From NCBI GenBank assembly GCA_017933995.1, contig JAGBKI010000055.1, forward strand, positions 1-64,000: 64,000 nt of DNA, in the 5' to 3' direction. Below the pieces are notes generated by a model that worked only from the letters and a program-made list of their open reading frames with translations, made no database searches and was not told the DNA's origin. A program made the position numbers and the translations under genes. Each line of letters begins with the position of its first letter. Position 1 is the stretch's first letter. The stretch comes from Bacteroidaceae bacterium. Its GTDB lineage: Bacteria; Bacteroidota; Bacteroidia; Bacteroidales; Bacteroidaceae. Positions 34,647-43,483 of the stretch are shown in pieces.

Positions 34647-35669
34647 ATGCATACCATTATCAACATCGGCCCGTTGTTTGAAAACGGCCAGACGCGCTCG
34701 GGAGGCATCGTCGTCCTGTTTGACAACTGGCTCCGTTTCTGCGAGAACAAAGGACTTGACACCATTACGGTAGACACGAACAAACGCAACTACGCCAACC
34801 CCGCCGCCGCGTTCTTCCTTATCCTGTGGCGGTCTCTCCGCGCTATGCGTCCCGGGCGCACAGTGTTCATACACGGCACATGGCACGACTACCTATACCT
34901 CGCGCCTTTCATCGTTGCGATGGCCAAGGTGATGCGCTGCCGTGTGGCTTTGCGCAAGTTTGCGGGCAATTTCCTTGAATACTACCAGCAGAGCGGCTGG
35001 CTGAAACTCAAGGTGCTCGACTTCGTACTTAACCGTGCGAACGTGCAGTTTTGGGAGACCAAGCGCCTCACCGCCTATTATAATAAGGTATACGGCAGCA
35101 AGAGCCGATGGTTTCCCAATGTGCGCCGCCGCCCTGAGGGGATTAGACACAGCGGAGAGTACCGTCGCCGTTTCCTTTTTCTCTCCTCCGTGCAGCGGCA
35201 GAAAGGACTGGATTACCTGAAAGAGGCGTTCACTATGCTTGGTAAACCCTACAGCGTGGATATCTACGGTCCGCTCAAGGATTACACTGCCGACGAACTC
35301 AACGGCCCGCACTACCGCTATCACGGCCCGGTGGACTATAGCGACGTTTATGCGAAACTGACTGAATACGATGTGCTTATTCTGCCTACATACTTTGACA
35401 CCGAAGGCTATCCGGGTATCATCTTAGAGGCATTTGCGGTAGGCGTTCCTTCTATAACCACCGACATAGGCGGCATTCCCGAACTTATAGAGAACGGCGT
35501 GAACGGCTATCTCGTGCCGCCCCGCGACGCCAAGGCACTTGTTGATGCTGTAAAAAAACTGGAGCAGGCCAATTACACAAAACTCTCACAAGCCGCCTAC
35601 GACAGTTTCGCTCAGTTTGACGAAATCGCCGTGAACGAAGCCGTGTTGCAAACCGCCACAGAATTATGA
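34647..35669 (+). CDS. Glycosyltransferase family 4
   Basis: 340 residues. N-terminal lobe with GPLFENGQTRSGGIVVLFDNWL; C-terminal lobe with FLFLSSVQRQKGLDYLKEAF, VDIYGPLKD, YDVLILPTYFDTEGYPGIILEAFAVGVPSITTDIGGIPELI (E-x7-E). It starts 47 bases after the remnant of another glycosyltransferase. It overlaps the CapK-like gene by 4 bases, so a coupled function in sugar addition and decoration is likely. Confidence 0.88.
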   Translation: MHTIINIGPLFENGQTRSGGIVVLFDNWLRFCENKGLDTITVDTNKRNYANPAAAFFLILWRSLRAMRPGRTVFIHGTWHDYLYLAPFIVAMAKVMRCRVALRKFAGNFLEYYQQSGWLKLKVLDFVLNRANVQFWETKRLTAYYNKVYGSKSRWFPNVRRRPEGIRHSGEYRRRFLFLSSVQRQKGLDYLKEAFTMLGKPYSVDIYGPLKDYTADELNGPHYRYHGPVDYSDVYAKLTEYDVLILPTYFDTEGYPGIILEAFAVGVPSITTDIGGIPELIENGVNGYLVPPRDAKALVDAVKKLEQANYTKLSQAAYDSFAQFDEIAVNEAVLQTATEL

Positions 35670-37045
35670 ATACTTTTTCTATATACAGCCACCTGCCCGT
35701 TGCAGTACAGAATTGGCTCATCAGTCTTTATAGCTATAAAATCGAGCGCCAACGCTACGGCAAAGGCTATGAAGAGCGGCTGGCAATTCTCAAGGGGAGC
35801 GACTTTTGGACGGCGGAGCAGATACGTGCCTACAAAGAGGAACAAACATTTCGCATCATCGAGCAAGCCTACCATCATTGCCCATATTATAAAGAGAAGT
35901 ACGATGCAGCGGGCGTTTCGCCTTCCTCTTTTACATGCTTGGAAGACTTGGAGAAATTTCCTGTGCTGACCAAGGAAGACGTGCGTGCCAACCTTGAGGG
36001 TATGTTGGCTGACAATGTAGACCGCAAAACGCTCATTCACTACCATACGAGCGGGAGTACAGGCAAGGCCCTTGATTTCTATTGGACGAAAGAGGGCCCC
36101 ATCAATTATGAAGCCACTTGCTCACGCTATAATGAACGATTTGGCTTCTCGCCACGCGACCTACACCTGAATTTCACAGGAAAGATTGTCGTGCCACTTT
36201 CACAAAACAAGCCTCCTTATTGGCGCTATAAACGAATGCAGCACCAATATATGCTCAATATGCAACATATCACAGCGGATAAGATACAAGACATTATGGA
36301 TTTCATCGCCCAAAAACATTTCAAACGCTTTGTTGGCTACCCATCCATAATGAACTCGCTGGCTGTTATAGCAGCAGACCGCAGTTTCGTTCTTTCTGAT
36401 TCTCCTGAATTTATTTGCACGAGTGCAGAGAAAATGTATGATTACCAACGTGAGAACATTGCGCGTGTATTTCCCAACGCTGTTTTTATTCAGCACTATG
36501 GGTTTTCGGAACAAGCTGGAAGCGCATCTATGTGCCCCAAACTGGTATACCATGAGGACTTTGAATCTGGGCATTTTGAATTACACGCCCCTGTTGAAAA
36601 CGATAAAGGAGTTACAGGCACCCTGCTTGCTACAGGGTTTGTCAATATGGGGATGCCGTTCATTCGTTACAACGTGGGTGATACAGCGACGTTTGCGCGC
36701 GAAAAGTGTACTTGTGGCAGACAAAGTCAAAAGATTGTAGAAATAGAAGGACGCAACGAAGACTATGTTATAACCCCAGAGGGAGCGCATATAATGCGAT
36801 TTGACTATCTCTTGAAAGAAACTCAAACAATTAAGGAATGTCAAGTGTTACAACGCGCAACAGGTAGGATGGTGTTCCGCATCGTCCGCCGCAGCAACTA
36901 CACAGTTACGACAGAAAAAGAACTGCTTCGGCAGGTTCGTGAAAAAATCAGCCCGACCATTGGCGTGGATTTCGAATATGTGGACGAAATCCCCCGTACA
37001 AAGGCTGGTAAGTTCAAGGCTGTAGTCTCGGAAATCAGGCACTGA
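35666..37045 (+). CDS. CapK/PaaK-like adenylate-forming ligase
   Basis: 459 residues. The ATP-binding loop HTSGSTGKAL lies near residues 126-135. QHYGFSEQAGSASMCP is the adenine motif, FIRYNVGDTATF and CGRQSQKIVEIEGRNEDYVI form the hinge region, and TKAGKFKAVV carries the C-terminal catalytic Lys. These are features of the phenylacetate-CoA ligase/CapK group, several of which are found in capsule loci, where an acid is activated as acyl-AMP. The ATP-grasp gene next to it may supply or use the activated acid. AT-richer than the genes before it. Confidence 0.85.
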   Translation: MNTFSIYSHLPVAVQNWLISLYSYKIERQRYGKGYEERLAILKGSDFWTAEQIRAYKEEQTFRIIEQAYHHCPYYKEKYDAAGVSPSSFTCLEDLEKFPVLTKEDVRANLEGMLADNVDRKTLIHYHTSGSTGKALDFYWTKEGPINYEATCSRYNERFGFSPRDLHLNFTGKIVVPLSQNKPPYWRYKRMQHQYMLNMQHITADKIQDIMDFIAQKHFKRFVGYPSIMNSLAVIAADRSFVLSDSPEFICTSAEKMYDYQRENIARVFPNAVFIQHYGFSEQAGSASMCPKLVYHEDFESGHFELHAPVENDKGVTGTLLATGFVNMGMPFIRYNVGDTATFAREKCTCGRQSQKIVEIEGRNEDYVITPEGAHIMRFDYLLKETQTIKECQVLQRATGRMVFRIVRRSNYTVTTEKELLRQVREKISPTIGVDFEYVDEIPRTKAGKFKAVVSEIRH

Positions 37046-37085
37046 CGTAGTGGGTATCTGTCATAAACAAGTTTGACCTATATAT

Positions 37086-38252
37086 ATGGAAGATACGGTT
37101 ATCGTCTTTGGTATAGGTCCTGCGGGGCTTTTCGTGTCGCAACAACTCAAGAAGTTCAAGTCGGCTGAACTAATTGGCATTGGAAAGAAAGATGATATCG
37201 GTCGCTACTCAAATGTGTTTTCATCACTCTTCCTTTCAGAACAACCCGTTGCCATATTGTCCTATATCAATTCCATCATTGACTGTAGAGCAGGCAAAAA
37301 AGTAAAAGGGCTGTTTTGCAGCGACCAATACCTAACGATGGCGATTGAGGATATTCCGCAGTTGTTCTGTCTGTTAGATTTCTGTGAACCGCAGGAACAT
37401 ATTCTCCGTCTGATAGCAGACAAAGTACAATTGATACAAAACGCACACAGTTTGGGTGTGAACTTTCCCAAGGAATATAACCCAGTATCTTTTGAGGGGG
37501 ATGATTTCACGGCTTATCCCGTTGCTATTAAGCCTAACATTAAGCGCGGCCATTCATCACTTCCAAAAATAGCTGTGGTAAACAACGCCCAGGAGAAGAA
37601 ACACTATTTGGCGAATGCGAGGGATGCAGGTATTTCTCCAAGTGACCTAATCGTTCAGCAATATGTAAGTGGCTCCAATGATTGCGAATATGGCTATGGC
37701 GGCTATTTCCGCAACGGCAAACCGATTTGTGACATTTGCTTCCGTCAGCTCAGACAGTATCCACAAGGTGTATGTTGCTATATATTGGAAGTGACAGACG
37801 CTAAACTCAGCACAAAGATTAAGTCGCAACCCCTTGCCTTTGCTCAGAAACTTAACTATTCCGGTTTCCTGCAATTTGACATCAAGATAGATAATATAAC
37901 ATCTGAAGTTTTTTCTCTTGACATAAACCCTCGACCTTGGGGATCCGTTTCCGCCCTTCGTGGAAAGTGCGGAGACCTAACTGTATTTGATGGGACTTCA
38001 GAAAGTAAGCCCATCTGTTGGCGTTTCCCGTTAAAAGAACTTTTTGCCCTGGGAAATAAATCCAATGTTTCGTATAAGCGTTGCCGCGAGATAAAGCGTG
38101 GTAAAAACTTTGCAACGATTGTTGACTTGTACGACAAGCATGACATTAAGCCCTTTCTGATGCAACCTGTGATTTCGCTCGCCAAAATGTTAGGACGGAT
38201 AGCGTTTAGGAACAACAAGCGACCTACAAAAGAAGAAACTAATTCTGAGTAG
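37086..38252 (+). CDS. ATP-grasp family protein
   Basis: 388 residues. The N-terminus DTVIVFGIGPAGLFVSQQLKKF is a Rossmann-like strand-loop. The ATP-grasp core follows: FTAYPVAIKPNIKRGHSSLP (ATP-binding Lys), LIVQQYVSGSNDCEYGYGGYFRNG, and FLQFDIKI..EVFSLDINPRPWGS (metal-binding Glu/Asn). Such enzymes join a carboxylate to an amine or thiol via an acyl-phosphate. Beside a CapK-like ligase and inside a capsule locus it may attach an amino acid or similar group to a sugar. The substrate is unknown. Noticeably AT-rich compared with the locus. Confidence 0.8.
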   Translation: MEDTVIVFGIGPAGLFVSQQLKKFKSAELIGIGKKDDIGRYSNVFSSLFLSEQPVAILSYINSIIDCRAGKKVKGLFCSDQYLTMAIEDIPQLFCLLDFCEPQEHILRLIADKVQLIQNAHSLGVNFPKEYNPVSFEGDDFTAYPVAIKPNIKRGHSSLPKIAVVNNAQEKKHYLANARDAGISPSDLIVQQYVSGSNDCEYGYGGYFRNGKPICDICFRQLRQYPQGVCCYILEVTDAKLSTKIKSQPLAFAQKLNYSGFLQFDIKIDNITSEVFSLDINPRPWGSVSALRGKCGDLTVFDGTSESKPICWRFPLKELFALGNKSNVSYKRCREIKRGKNFATIVDLYDKHDIKPFLMQPVISLAKMLGRIAFRNNKRPTKEETNSE

Positions 38253-38290
38253 GACTGCCTTTTCTGCAATTATTATCATCCTTTTCACAT

Positions 38291-39307
38291 TTGAAGAGGA
38301 AAGCACTTTATATATTACCCGACGGCAAGACACTATCTGCCAAAGGGCTGCGTCTTTTTGTTGGAAACAGGTCTGTAGGCAAACTGCCCGCTCCTGCTTG
38401 GAAGCGTGTTTTGTCGCACAGCCAGTTGGCCAGCCGATTGTTTCGGATTGAACCGCGCTGCGCTGGAAAACTTGACGATACGCGCTACCTGGTCGGCGCA
38501 AGCGGGGCGGTGTGGCTGCTTGACACGCAGACGGGCGCGCTCAAAGAGGCGACAAAGTTTCGCCCGGGATGGAGTGCGCCGCTCTGCTTCTGCCACGACG
38601 GGCACTGCGCCTATTGGGGCGACTACGGAGCCAACGCCTTGAGCGAGGAAGTGAATGTCTACAGAATGTCGCCCCACGGCGAAGTGAAAACAGTCTACTC
38701 ATTCCCGCTTGGCACGGTGCGCCACATTCACGGCATTGTATGGGACAGGGAGCAACGGCTTTTCTACGTCTTCACCGGCGACCTTGAACCCACGGCGGGC
38801 ATCTATACGGCCACGGAAGACTGGAGCGAAGTGCGTCCGCTCCTCACCGGCAGCCAGCAATATCGCGCTGTGGTGGGCTTCCCCACAACACACGGCCTGC
38901 TCTACGCCACCGACTCCGTGGAAAGCGCGAACCACATCTACCTTGCGCGCGGCGGCAAGGCTGAAGTGCTTTCGGACTTCCCCGGCAGTTGCATCTACGG
39001 CTGCGAAACGCTGACGCACTACCTCTTCTCCTCCACTGTCGAACCGCCGGAGGGGCGGGGGCTGCTTGACCTCTTCAGTTACCGCCTCGGCGCGGGCATC
39101 CGCGATCGGCGGGCGCACCTCGTGGCCGTCCGCAAGCGCGACCTGCACATAGAGGAGTTGTTAAGCGTGAAGAAAGACTGGCTTCCGATGAAACTCTTCC
39201 AGTACGGCGCACTGACTTTCCCCGGCGGGCAGGAGAGGTGCCGCCACGCCGTATATAATATAGTGGCGTGCAAAGGCGACGGGCGCACAAAGGTTATCAG
39301 CCTGTAA
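38291..39307 (+). CDS. Hypothetical protein of the polysaccharide locus, beta-propeller-like repeats
   Basis: 338 residues. No ATG fits; TTG at 38291 (MKRKALYILPDGKTL) is the best start. No signal peptide or membrane segment. Repeating strands of the type YLVGASGAVWLLDTQTGALK, HIHGIVWDREQRLFYVFTGD and GLLYATDSVESANHIYLAR suggest a WD/kelch-like propeller. I do not recognise a family. Its place between the ATP-grasp gene and an acetyltransferase suggests a role with the polymer, perhaps recognition. Confidence 0.6.
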   Translation: MKRKALYILPDGKTLSAKGLRLFVGNRSVGKLPAPAWKRVLSHSQLASRLFRIEPRCAGKLDDTRYLVGASGAVWLLDTQTGALKEATKFRPGWSAPLCFCHDGHCAYWGDYGANALSEEVNVYRMSPHGEVKTVYSFPLGTVRHIHGIVWDREQRLFYVFTGDLEPTAGIYTATEDWSEVRPLLTGSQQYRAVVGFPTTHGLLYATDSVESANHIYLARGGKAEVLSDFPGSCIYGCETLTHYLFSSTVEPPEGRGLLDLFSYRLGAGIRDRRAHLVAVRKRDLHIEELLSVKKDWLPMKLFQYGALTFPGGQERCRHAVYNIVACKGDGRTKVISL

Positions 39308-39350
39308 TCATCTATTGTCTCTCTCTTGTTTTACTAATTACAATACAATA

Positions 39351-39845
39351 ATGCTTATCCATTGGTATCGCTTTAACCATTGGCTTTGGAAACACCACGT
39401 TCCTTTCTTGCCTTGGTTCATTTGGCGCTTTCAATATCTGTTATTTAACTGCTCCGTCCCCGCAAGTTGCAAATTGGGAAAAGGCACTTCATTTGGCTAC
39501 GGCGGCATCGGTGTCATCATTCACGGTCGTGCGGTGTTGGGACGGAACTGTTCTATTGGTGCCAATGTGTCAATTGGAGGCAAAAGTGGTTGGTACGAAG
39601 TCCCTGTCATCGGCGACAATGTGAGCATAGCCGCTGGCGCAAAGATCTTAGGGCCTGTTCTCATAGGCGACAACGTTATTATAGGCGCAAACAGCGTCAT
39701 CACAAAAGATGTTCCGAGCAATTGTGTCGTAGCCGGTATTCCCGCCAAAATCATCCGCTGCGACATCAACACAGCAGACTATTCCAGTGCACAAGGTTAT
39801 AAATACCGAGGCGAGAATGGCTGGCCTGTTACCCCTAATCGCTGA
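39351..39845 (+). CDS. Serine acetyltransferase-like hexapeptide O-acetyltransferase
   Basis: 164 residues from the ATG at 39351. The left-handed beta-helix is built of hexapeptide repeats: GVIIHGRAVLGRNCSIGANVSIGG, VPVIGDNVSIAAGAKILGPVLIGDNVIIGANSVITKDVP. The catalytic His is in IIHGRA. VVAGIPAKII is the usual cap. Related CysE-like proteins in capsule loci acetylate sugars with acetyl-CoA. It is the last gene before the locus terminator. Confidence 0.88.
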   Translation: MLIHWYRFNHWLWKHHVPFLPWFIWRFQYLLFNCSVPASCKLGKGTSFGYGGIGVIIHGRAVLGRNCSIGANVSIGGKSGWYEVPVIGDNVSIAAGAKILGPVLIGDNVIIGANSVITKDVPSNCVVAGIPAKIIRCDINTADYSSAQGYKYRGENGWPVTPNR

Positions 39846-39922
39846 TTCTATAATTACAAATTAAAGAAACATAACCCATACAAAATGTGCTGAAGGTATA
39901 AAGACTATCTCTGTTCCGTTTC

Positions 39923-39984
39923 AGCGCGGGTTGGCCACACCCTTTCGTTTTCAGTTATCAATTTTGGCCTTCCCGCGCTTTTTG
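39923..39984 (+). terminator. Terminator at the end of the polysaccharide locus
   Basis: AGCGCGGG (39923-39930) pairs with CCCGCGCT (39972-39979), followed by TTTTTG. TTGGCC and GGCC extend the stem; the loop is about 40 bases. A possible remnant follows at 40008-40076, reading FAAIQSLKEGRWVDVE before a stop. Confidence 0.65.
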
Positions 39985-40123
39985 TATGTATTTATAAAAA
40001 GATTTTATATCACCACCCGCGCCTGCTTCGCCGCCATCCAGTCGCTTAAGGAGGGACGCTGGGTGGACGTGGAGTAGGATAGATAATTGCTTCCGCCCAC
40101 ACGCACCATAGCGAAGGGCAGAA

Positions 40124-40440
40124 CCAAAGAAGGAGGCTGAGACCCGGTTGCGGGTTTCAGCCTTCTTCTTTGCTGTATCTTTGCAAGAAAAGCGAAGATC
40201 CGCTGCGGCTCGGCATAGAAAAAGAAAGCAGGCTTTCTTTTCTCTGCGCTCGCTTTGCTGTATCTTTGCAGGAAACGCGAAGATCCGCTGCGGCTCGACA
40301 TAGAAAAAGAAGGCAAGCTTTTTTTCTCTGCGCTCGCCTTGCTGTATCTTTGCTCCAAAAGCGAAGATATGCTGCGGCTCGGCATAGAAAAAGGAAGCAG
40401 GCTTTCTTTTCTCTGCGCTCGCCTTGCTGTATCTTTTCGA
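40124..40440 (+). repeat. Array of 84-85-bp hairpin-plus-promoter repeats (four promoters)
   Basis: TGCTGTATCTTT recurs at 40171, 40256, 40340 and 40425, steps of 85, 84 and 85. The first unit is preceded by a strong stem (AAGAAGGAGGCTGAGACCC with GGGTTTCAGCCTTCTTCTT). Later units have AGAAAGCAGGCTTTCT-type stems, then CTGCGCTCGCCTTGCTG and the box. Three boxes are TATCTTTG and the fourth is TATCTTTT. The same architecture occurs at 3171-3395 and once at 43484. All promoters face a region without a recognisable gene. Confidence 0.85.
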
Positions 40441-40800
40441 AACGAATCCCTTCAAAAGAGCCAGGGAGCGCGCCGCCGCCCTTCAACGAAATCTGTCGCG
40501 AAAGGGCTTCACCCAACGGCGGCGCGCGTATCAACCTGGCAATATGTAGAAGAAACTCAAAGAATCTGCTACAAGAAAAAAGCAGGCGGCTATGCGGTCT
40601 GCGGCGGAATGCTGATAGGAACGCACAAATCCAATGTGCGCAAGAGAAGGCGGGGGTTGGGAGATTTTTCCATCTCTATGTGAATCTCTATCCTATATAT
40701 AAGTTCCGAATACAAGCACCTTGTGATGCCTTGATGGGGCAAAAGTAAGATTTACTAACGCTTCGAGAAGACAAGAAAGCCCTTAACACGACATTTTGCA
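40441..40800 (+). ncRNA. Candidate structured RNA downstream of four tandem promoters
   Basis: No convincing protein is encoded. GCGCGCCGCCG and CGGCGGCGCGC (about 40470-40525) can form an 11-bp stem enclosing a smaller CCCTTC/GAAAGG stem. Further on, CGCAC and GTGCG flank AAATCCAAT near 40620-40640. The array of promoters upstream would transcribe it. It does not match the signatures of tmRNA, RNase P, SRP RNA or 6S that I could check by eye. Low confidence. Confidence 0.25.
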
Positions 40801-40959
40801 CAATTACCCCCCCCATTTTGCTATATGGAATTAGCAAAATAGGCGTAGACAACAAAAAGAGAGGGTATCGGGAAGGCTGGTATACAATGGAAAAACAGGC
40901 GGAAAGCCTTGCGTCGCAACTGCAAAGGGGACGGCAAGATTAAGAAGCGCATACGGAAA

Positions 40960-41035
40960 AAGTTGGGGCTTTCAATTCTAAAGTTATGTGGGTTTATTTT
41001 GAAGTCAAAGCGTTTAACTTCAAAATTAAACGCCA
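40960..41035. repeat. AT-rich 21-bp periodic array (three units)
   Basis: Units TTCTAAAGTTATGTGGG, TTTTGAAGTCAAAGCG and TTCAAAATTAAACGCC have their centres at 40983, 41004 and 41025, exactly 21 apart. Between 40800 and this array a perfect 9-bp hairpin, ATTTTGCTA with TAGCAAAAT (40814-40840), is the only other structure. Confidence 0.7.
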
Positions 41036-41061
41036 CGAGTTCGGTAAGTGTAGGCACATAC

Positions 41062-41107
41062 AAAAAGAGATGCCGCAGCGTGCAGTGTTTCTCGCACGCT
41101 GTGGCAT
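41062..41107 (-). terminator. Terminator of rhaB
   Basis: On the minus strand ATGCCACAGCGTGC pairs with GCACGCTGCGGCAT around GAGAAACACT and is followed by CTCTTTTTG. One G-T mismatch in a 14-bp stem. Confidence 0.85.
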
Positions 41108-41150
41108 TCCTGCAGGTTCGTATGGGGAAGCAAACCGCTCGGAGCCGACT

Positions 41151-42560
41151 TCAAAATTCGTAGCGTTTCAGCTCTATGCTGCGGCGCACCACGTCGCGGG
41201 TCGCGCTGATGTCGGCAAGTTCGCCTGCGGCAATGGCCTGCACGAGGATGTTGCCCATCGCTGTGGCCTCCACGGGGCCTGCTAACACTGGCAGCCCAGC
41301 GGCCTCGGCGGTGAAGCGGTTGAGCAGGGCGTTCTGCGAGCCGCCGCCGATGATGTTCAACTGCGTGACGGGCTGCGGCAGCAAGGTGCTGAGCGTAGCG
41401 ATGGCCACAGCATATTTGTTGGCGAGCGAACGCATCACGCAGCGCGCCGTGTCGGCCTTGGTCTGCGGCAGCGCCACACCCTGTTCGCGCAGGCAGGCCG
41501 CGATTTCCTGCTCCATCGAGGCGGGATTGACAAAGCGCGCATCGGCCACGGGTAACAGCGCGTCGTAGGTTGAAGCCTCGGCTGCGGGCAGCAGCGTGTC
41601 GAACGTCTGCGCATCGCCAGCAGCCTCCCATTCGCCCATCAGGCGTTGCAGAAGCCACAGGCCCGTGATGTTTTGCAAGAAACGGATGGTGCCGCCTACG
41701 CCGCCCTCGTTGGTAAACTCGGCCAGGCGCGCCGCCTCGGTCAGGATGGGTTCTGCGAGTTCCACGCCTAAGAGCGACCACGTGCCGCTGCTCAGGAACG
41801 CTGCACCAGGCTCAAGCGGCGTGGCCACCACAGCGCTGGCCGTGTCGTGGCTGCCCACGGCCACCACGTCAATCGGCCCCAAGCGCGTCTCCGCCGCTAA
41901 TTCGGGTGTCAGTCGCCCGCGCACCTGCCCCGGTTCTACCAGTTCGGAGAACAGGTGTTGCGGCAGGCCGAGCGACTTGAGCGTTGGCCACGACCAGTTG
42001 CGCCGAGCGGCGTCGAGCAACTCGGAGGTAGAGGCTATGGTGTACTCATTGCTCGCCACGCCCGTGAGGAAAAAGGCGAAGAGATCGGGCATGAAGAGCA
42101 GGCGGTGGGCTTTTTCGAGGCGGAAATCGTCGGCGCACTTCATGCTGTAGAGTTGAAACAGCGTGTTGATGTCCATCTGCTGGATGCCAGTGCAGGCATA
42201 GTGCGCGGCACGGTCTATGCGCTGGAACACAACGCCCTGCATCCCCTGCGTGCGTCCGTCGCGGTAGCACACGGGCAGGCCGATGAGTTCGCCCTCGCGG
42301 TCGATGAGGCCAAAGTCTACGCCCCACGTGTCGACGCCCACGCTCTTCACGTTGAAGCCCTCGGCGGCGGCGCGCTTCAGCCCCTCTTTCAAGTCCTCGA
42401 ACAGCGCGGGAAAGTCCCAGTAAAGGCGCGCTCCGAGGCGCACCTGGCGGTTGCGGAAGCGGTGCACCTCCTTGAGTTGCAAGCGTCCCGCGTCGAGCCA
42501 TCCCGCGATGACCCGCCCGCTGCCCCCGCCAAAATCGGCGGCAAGATATGCTTGGTTCAT
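41151..42560 (-). CDS. rhaB: Rhamnulokinase
   Basis: 469 residues of the FGGY kinase family. It phosphorylates L-rhamnulose to rhamnulose 1-phosphate. AADFGGGSGRVIAGWLD at the start is the phosphate-1 loop with the rhaB-type GGGSGR. SVGVDTWGVDFGLID carries the catalytic Asp, VGSHDTASAVV and LSSGTWSLLG the ATP region, and NIIGGGSQNALLNR the adenine loop. No rhaA, rhaI or rhaD is in the window, so the rest of the pathway must lie elsewhere. A -7 box (TATTTTTG) lies 85 bases upstream. Confidence 0.93.
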   Translation of the reverse strand: MNQAYLAADFGGGSGRVIAGWLDAGRLQLKEVHRFRNRQVRLGARLYWDFPALFEDLKEGLKRAAAEGFNVKSVGVDTWGVDFGLIDREGELIGLPVCYRDGRTQGMQGVVFQRIDRAAHYACTGIQQMDINTLFQLYSMKCADDFRLEKAHRLLFMPDLFAFFLTGVASNEYTIASTSELLDAARRNWSWPTLKSLGLPQHLFSELVEPGQVRGRLTPELAAETRLGPIDVVAVGSHDTASAVVATPLEPGAAFLSSGTWSLLGVELAEPILTEAARLAEFTNEGGVGGTIRFLQNITGLWLLQRLMGEWEAAGDAQTFDTLLPAAEASTYDALLPVADARFVNPASMEQEIAACLREQGVALPQTKADTARCVMRSLANKYAVAIATLSTLLPQPVTQLNIIGGGSQNALLNRFTAEAAGLPVLAGPVEATAMGNILVQAIAAGELADISATRDVVRRSIELKRYEF

Positions 42561-42597
42561 AAGTTTATCAGTTGATAAGTTTATCAGTTGATAAGTT
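42561..42597. repeat. 16-bp tandem repeat in the rhaB leader
   Basis: AAGTTTATCAGTTGAT occurs twice in tandem (42561, 42577) and begins a third time. TATCAACTGATA-type palindromy could bind a dimeric regulator or fold in the RNA. Confidence 0.6.
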
Positions 42598-42644
42598 GGT
42601 TGCGAAGACAGCCGCGTCGGAGATGACGGGCTTGCACCGCCCCG

Positions 42645-42652
42645 CAAAAATA
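42645..42652 (-). promoter_or_regulatory. -7 box of rhaB
   Basis: TATTTTTG on the minus strand, 85 bases before the start codon. No clear -33 box. Confidence 0.5.
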
Positions 42653-42705
42653 GCAAGGATTGGCGGCCCGCACGCCCTGTGCGGACACTTTTGTAACATT
42701 TCGGC

Positions 42706-42735
42706 TTTCTTTACGACGTTTTCTCCTTACCTTTG
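42706..42735 (+). promoter_or_regulatory. Promoter of the beta-barrel protein gene
   Basis: TTTC at 42706-42709, 18 bases and TACCTTTG at 42728-42735. The leader to the ATG is about 110 bases. Confidence 0.6.
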
Positions 42736-42853
42736 TCGCGTCGCAACACGTCCGCCTTCGCTATACAGAAGAACGACACACGTCCCACTCCCCGCTTCCA
42801 TCGAGCGGGACAGCACAAGAAACGCACGCATACACCCTTAAAACAATATAGTG

Positions 42854-43453
42854 ATGAAAAAGACAAGATTCTTCTTGCTCGCCGCCCTGCTGGTTGCGGC
42901 CTGCAACGTGTCGGCGCAACGCAAGGCGCTGGAACACAACGTTTACGTGTCCGCCGGACTGTTTATCGACCGCAACGCCGGGGATACCGGCAATGGGCTG
43001 TCGGTGCGCCTGGGCTACGGGCTGGACATACGCCTGTCGCAAAAGCTCTCCGTGATGCCGGGCATCGCCGTCAGAGGAGTGATTGAAAGCCCCTTCGAAA
43101 GTTGGGACGGTGCCGACGACGACATTTTCACGTTCCTCGACATCCCTGTCATCGCCCGCTACCATCTGGACAGCGGCAAAGGCGGATGGGTATTCGGCCT
43201 TGGCCCGGTGCTTTCGTTTTGCGTGGACAATGACACCTACTACATTGACGCTGGCCCCGATCCGCTCACCGACAAGACCAAAATCAAGCCCTTCGACTTG
43301 GGCCTTCAGCCGAGCGTCGCCTACAAACTGGGCCGTTTCACCCTCGGCGTGGACGCGCGCATCGGCCTGCTCAACGTGAAGCGCACGCACGGCCTCACCA
43401 CCGGCACGCAGCACCTCCACGACCTCACCGCCACCGTCGCCTTCCGCTTCTGA
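42854..43453 (+). CDS. Outer-membrane beta-barrel protein (porin-like)
   Basis: 199 residues. Signal peptide MKKTRFFLLAALLVAACNVSAQ with cleavage after SAQ; the Cys is probably not a lipobox because AQ follows closely. The mature chain alternates strands ending in aromatic residues (NVYVSAGLFI, LSVRLGYGLDIRL, GWVFGLGPVLSF, LGLQPSVAYKLGRFTLGVDARIG) and closes with TATVAFRF, terminal Phe. This is the small OMP beta-barrel type common in Bacteroidetes. Function unknown. A GTG codon one position before the ATG is an alternative start. Confidence 0.8.
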   Translation: MKKTRFFLLAALLVAACNVSAQRKALEHNVYVSAGLFIDRNAGDTGNGLSVRLGYGLDIRLSQKLSVMPGIAVRGVIESPFESWDGADDDIFTFLDIPVIARYHLDSGKGGWVFGLGPVLSFCVDNDTYYIDAGPDPLTDKTKIKPFDLGLQPSVAYKLGRFTLGVDARIGLLNVKRTHGLTTGTQHLHDLTATVAFRF

Positions 43454-43483
43454 GCCAGCGACCACTGCATGGCTCGGCACGCT

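Noticed and set aside
40124..40440. Possible CRISPR array
   Set aside because: Units of 84-85 bp are similar over nearly their whole length, without unique spacers, and no cas genes are present.
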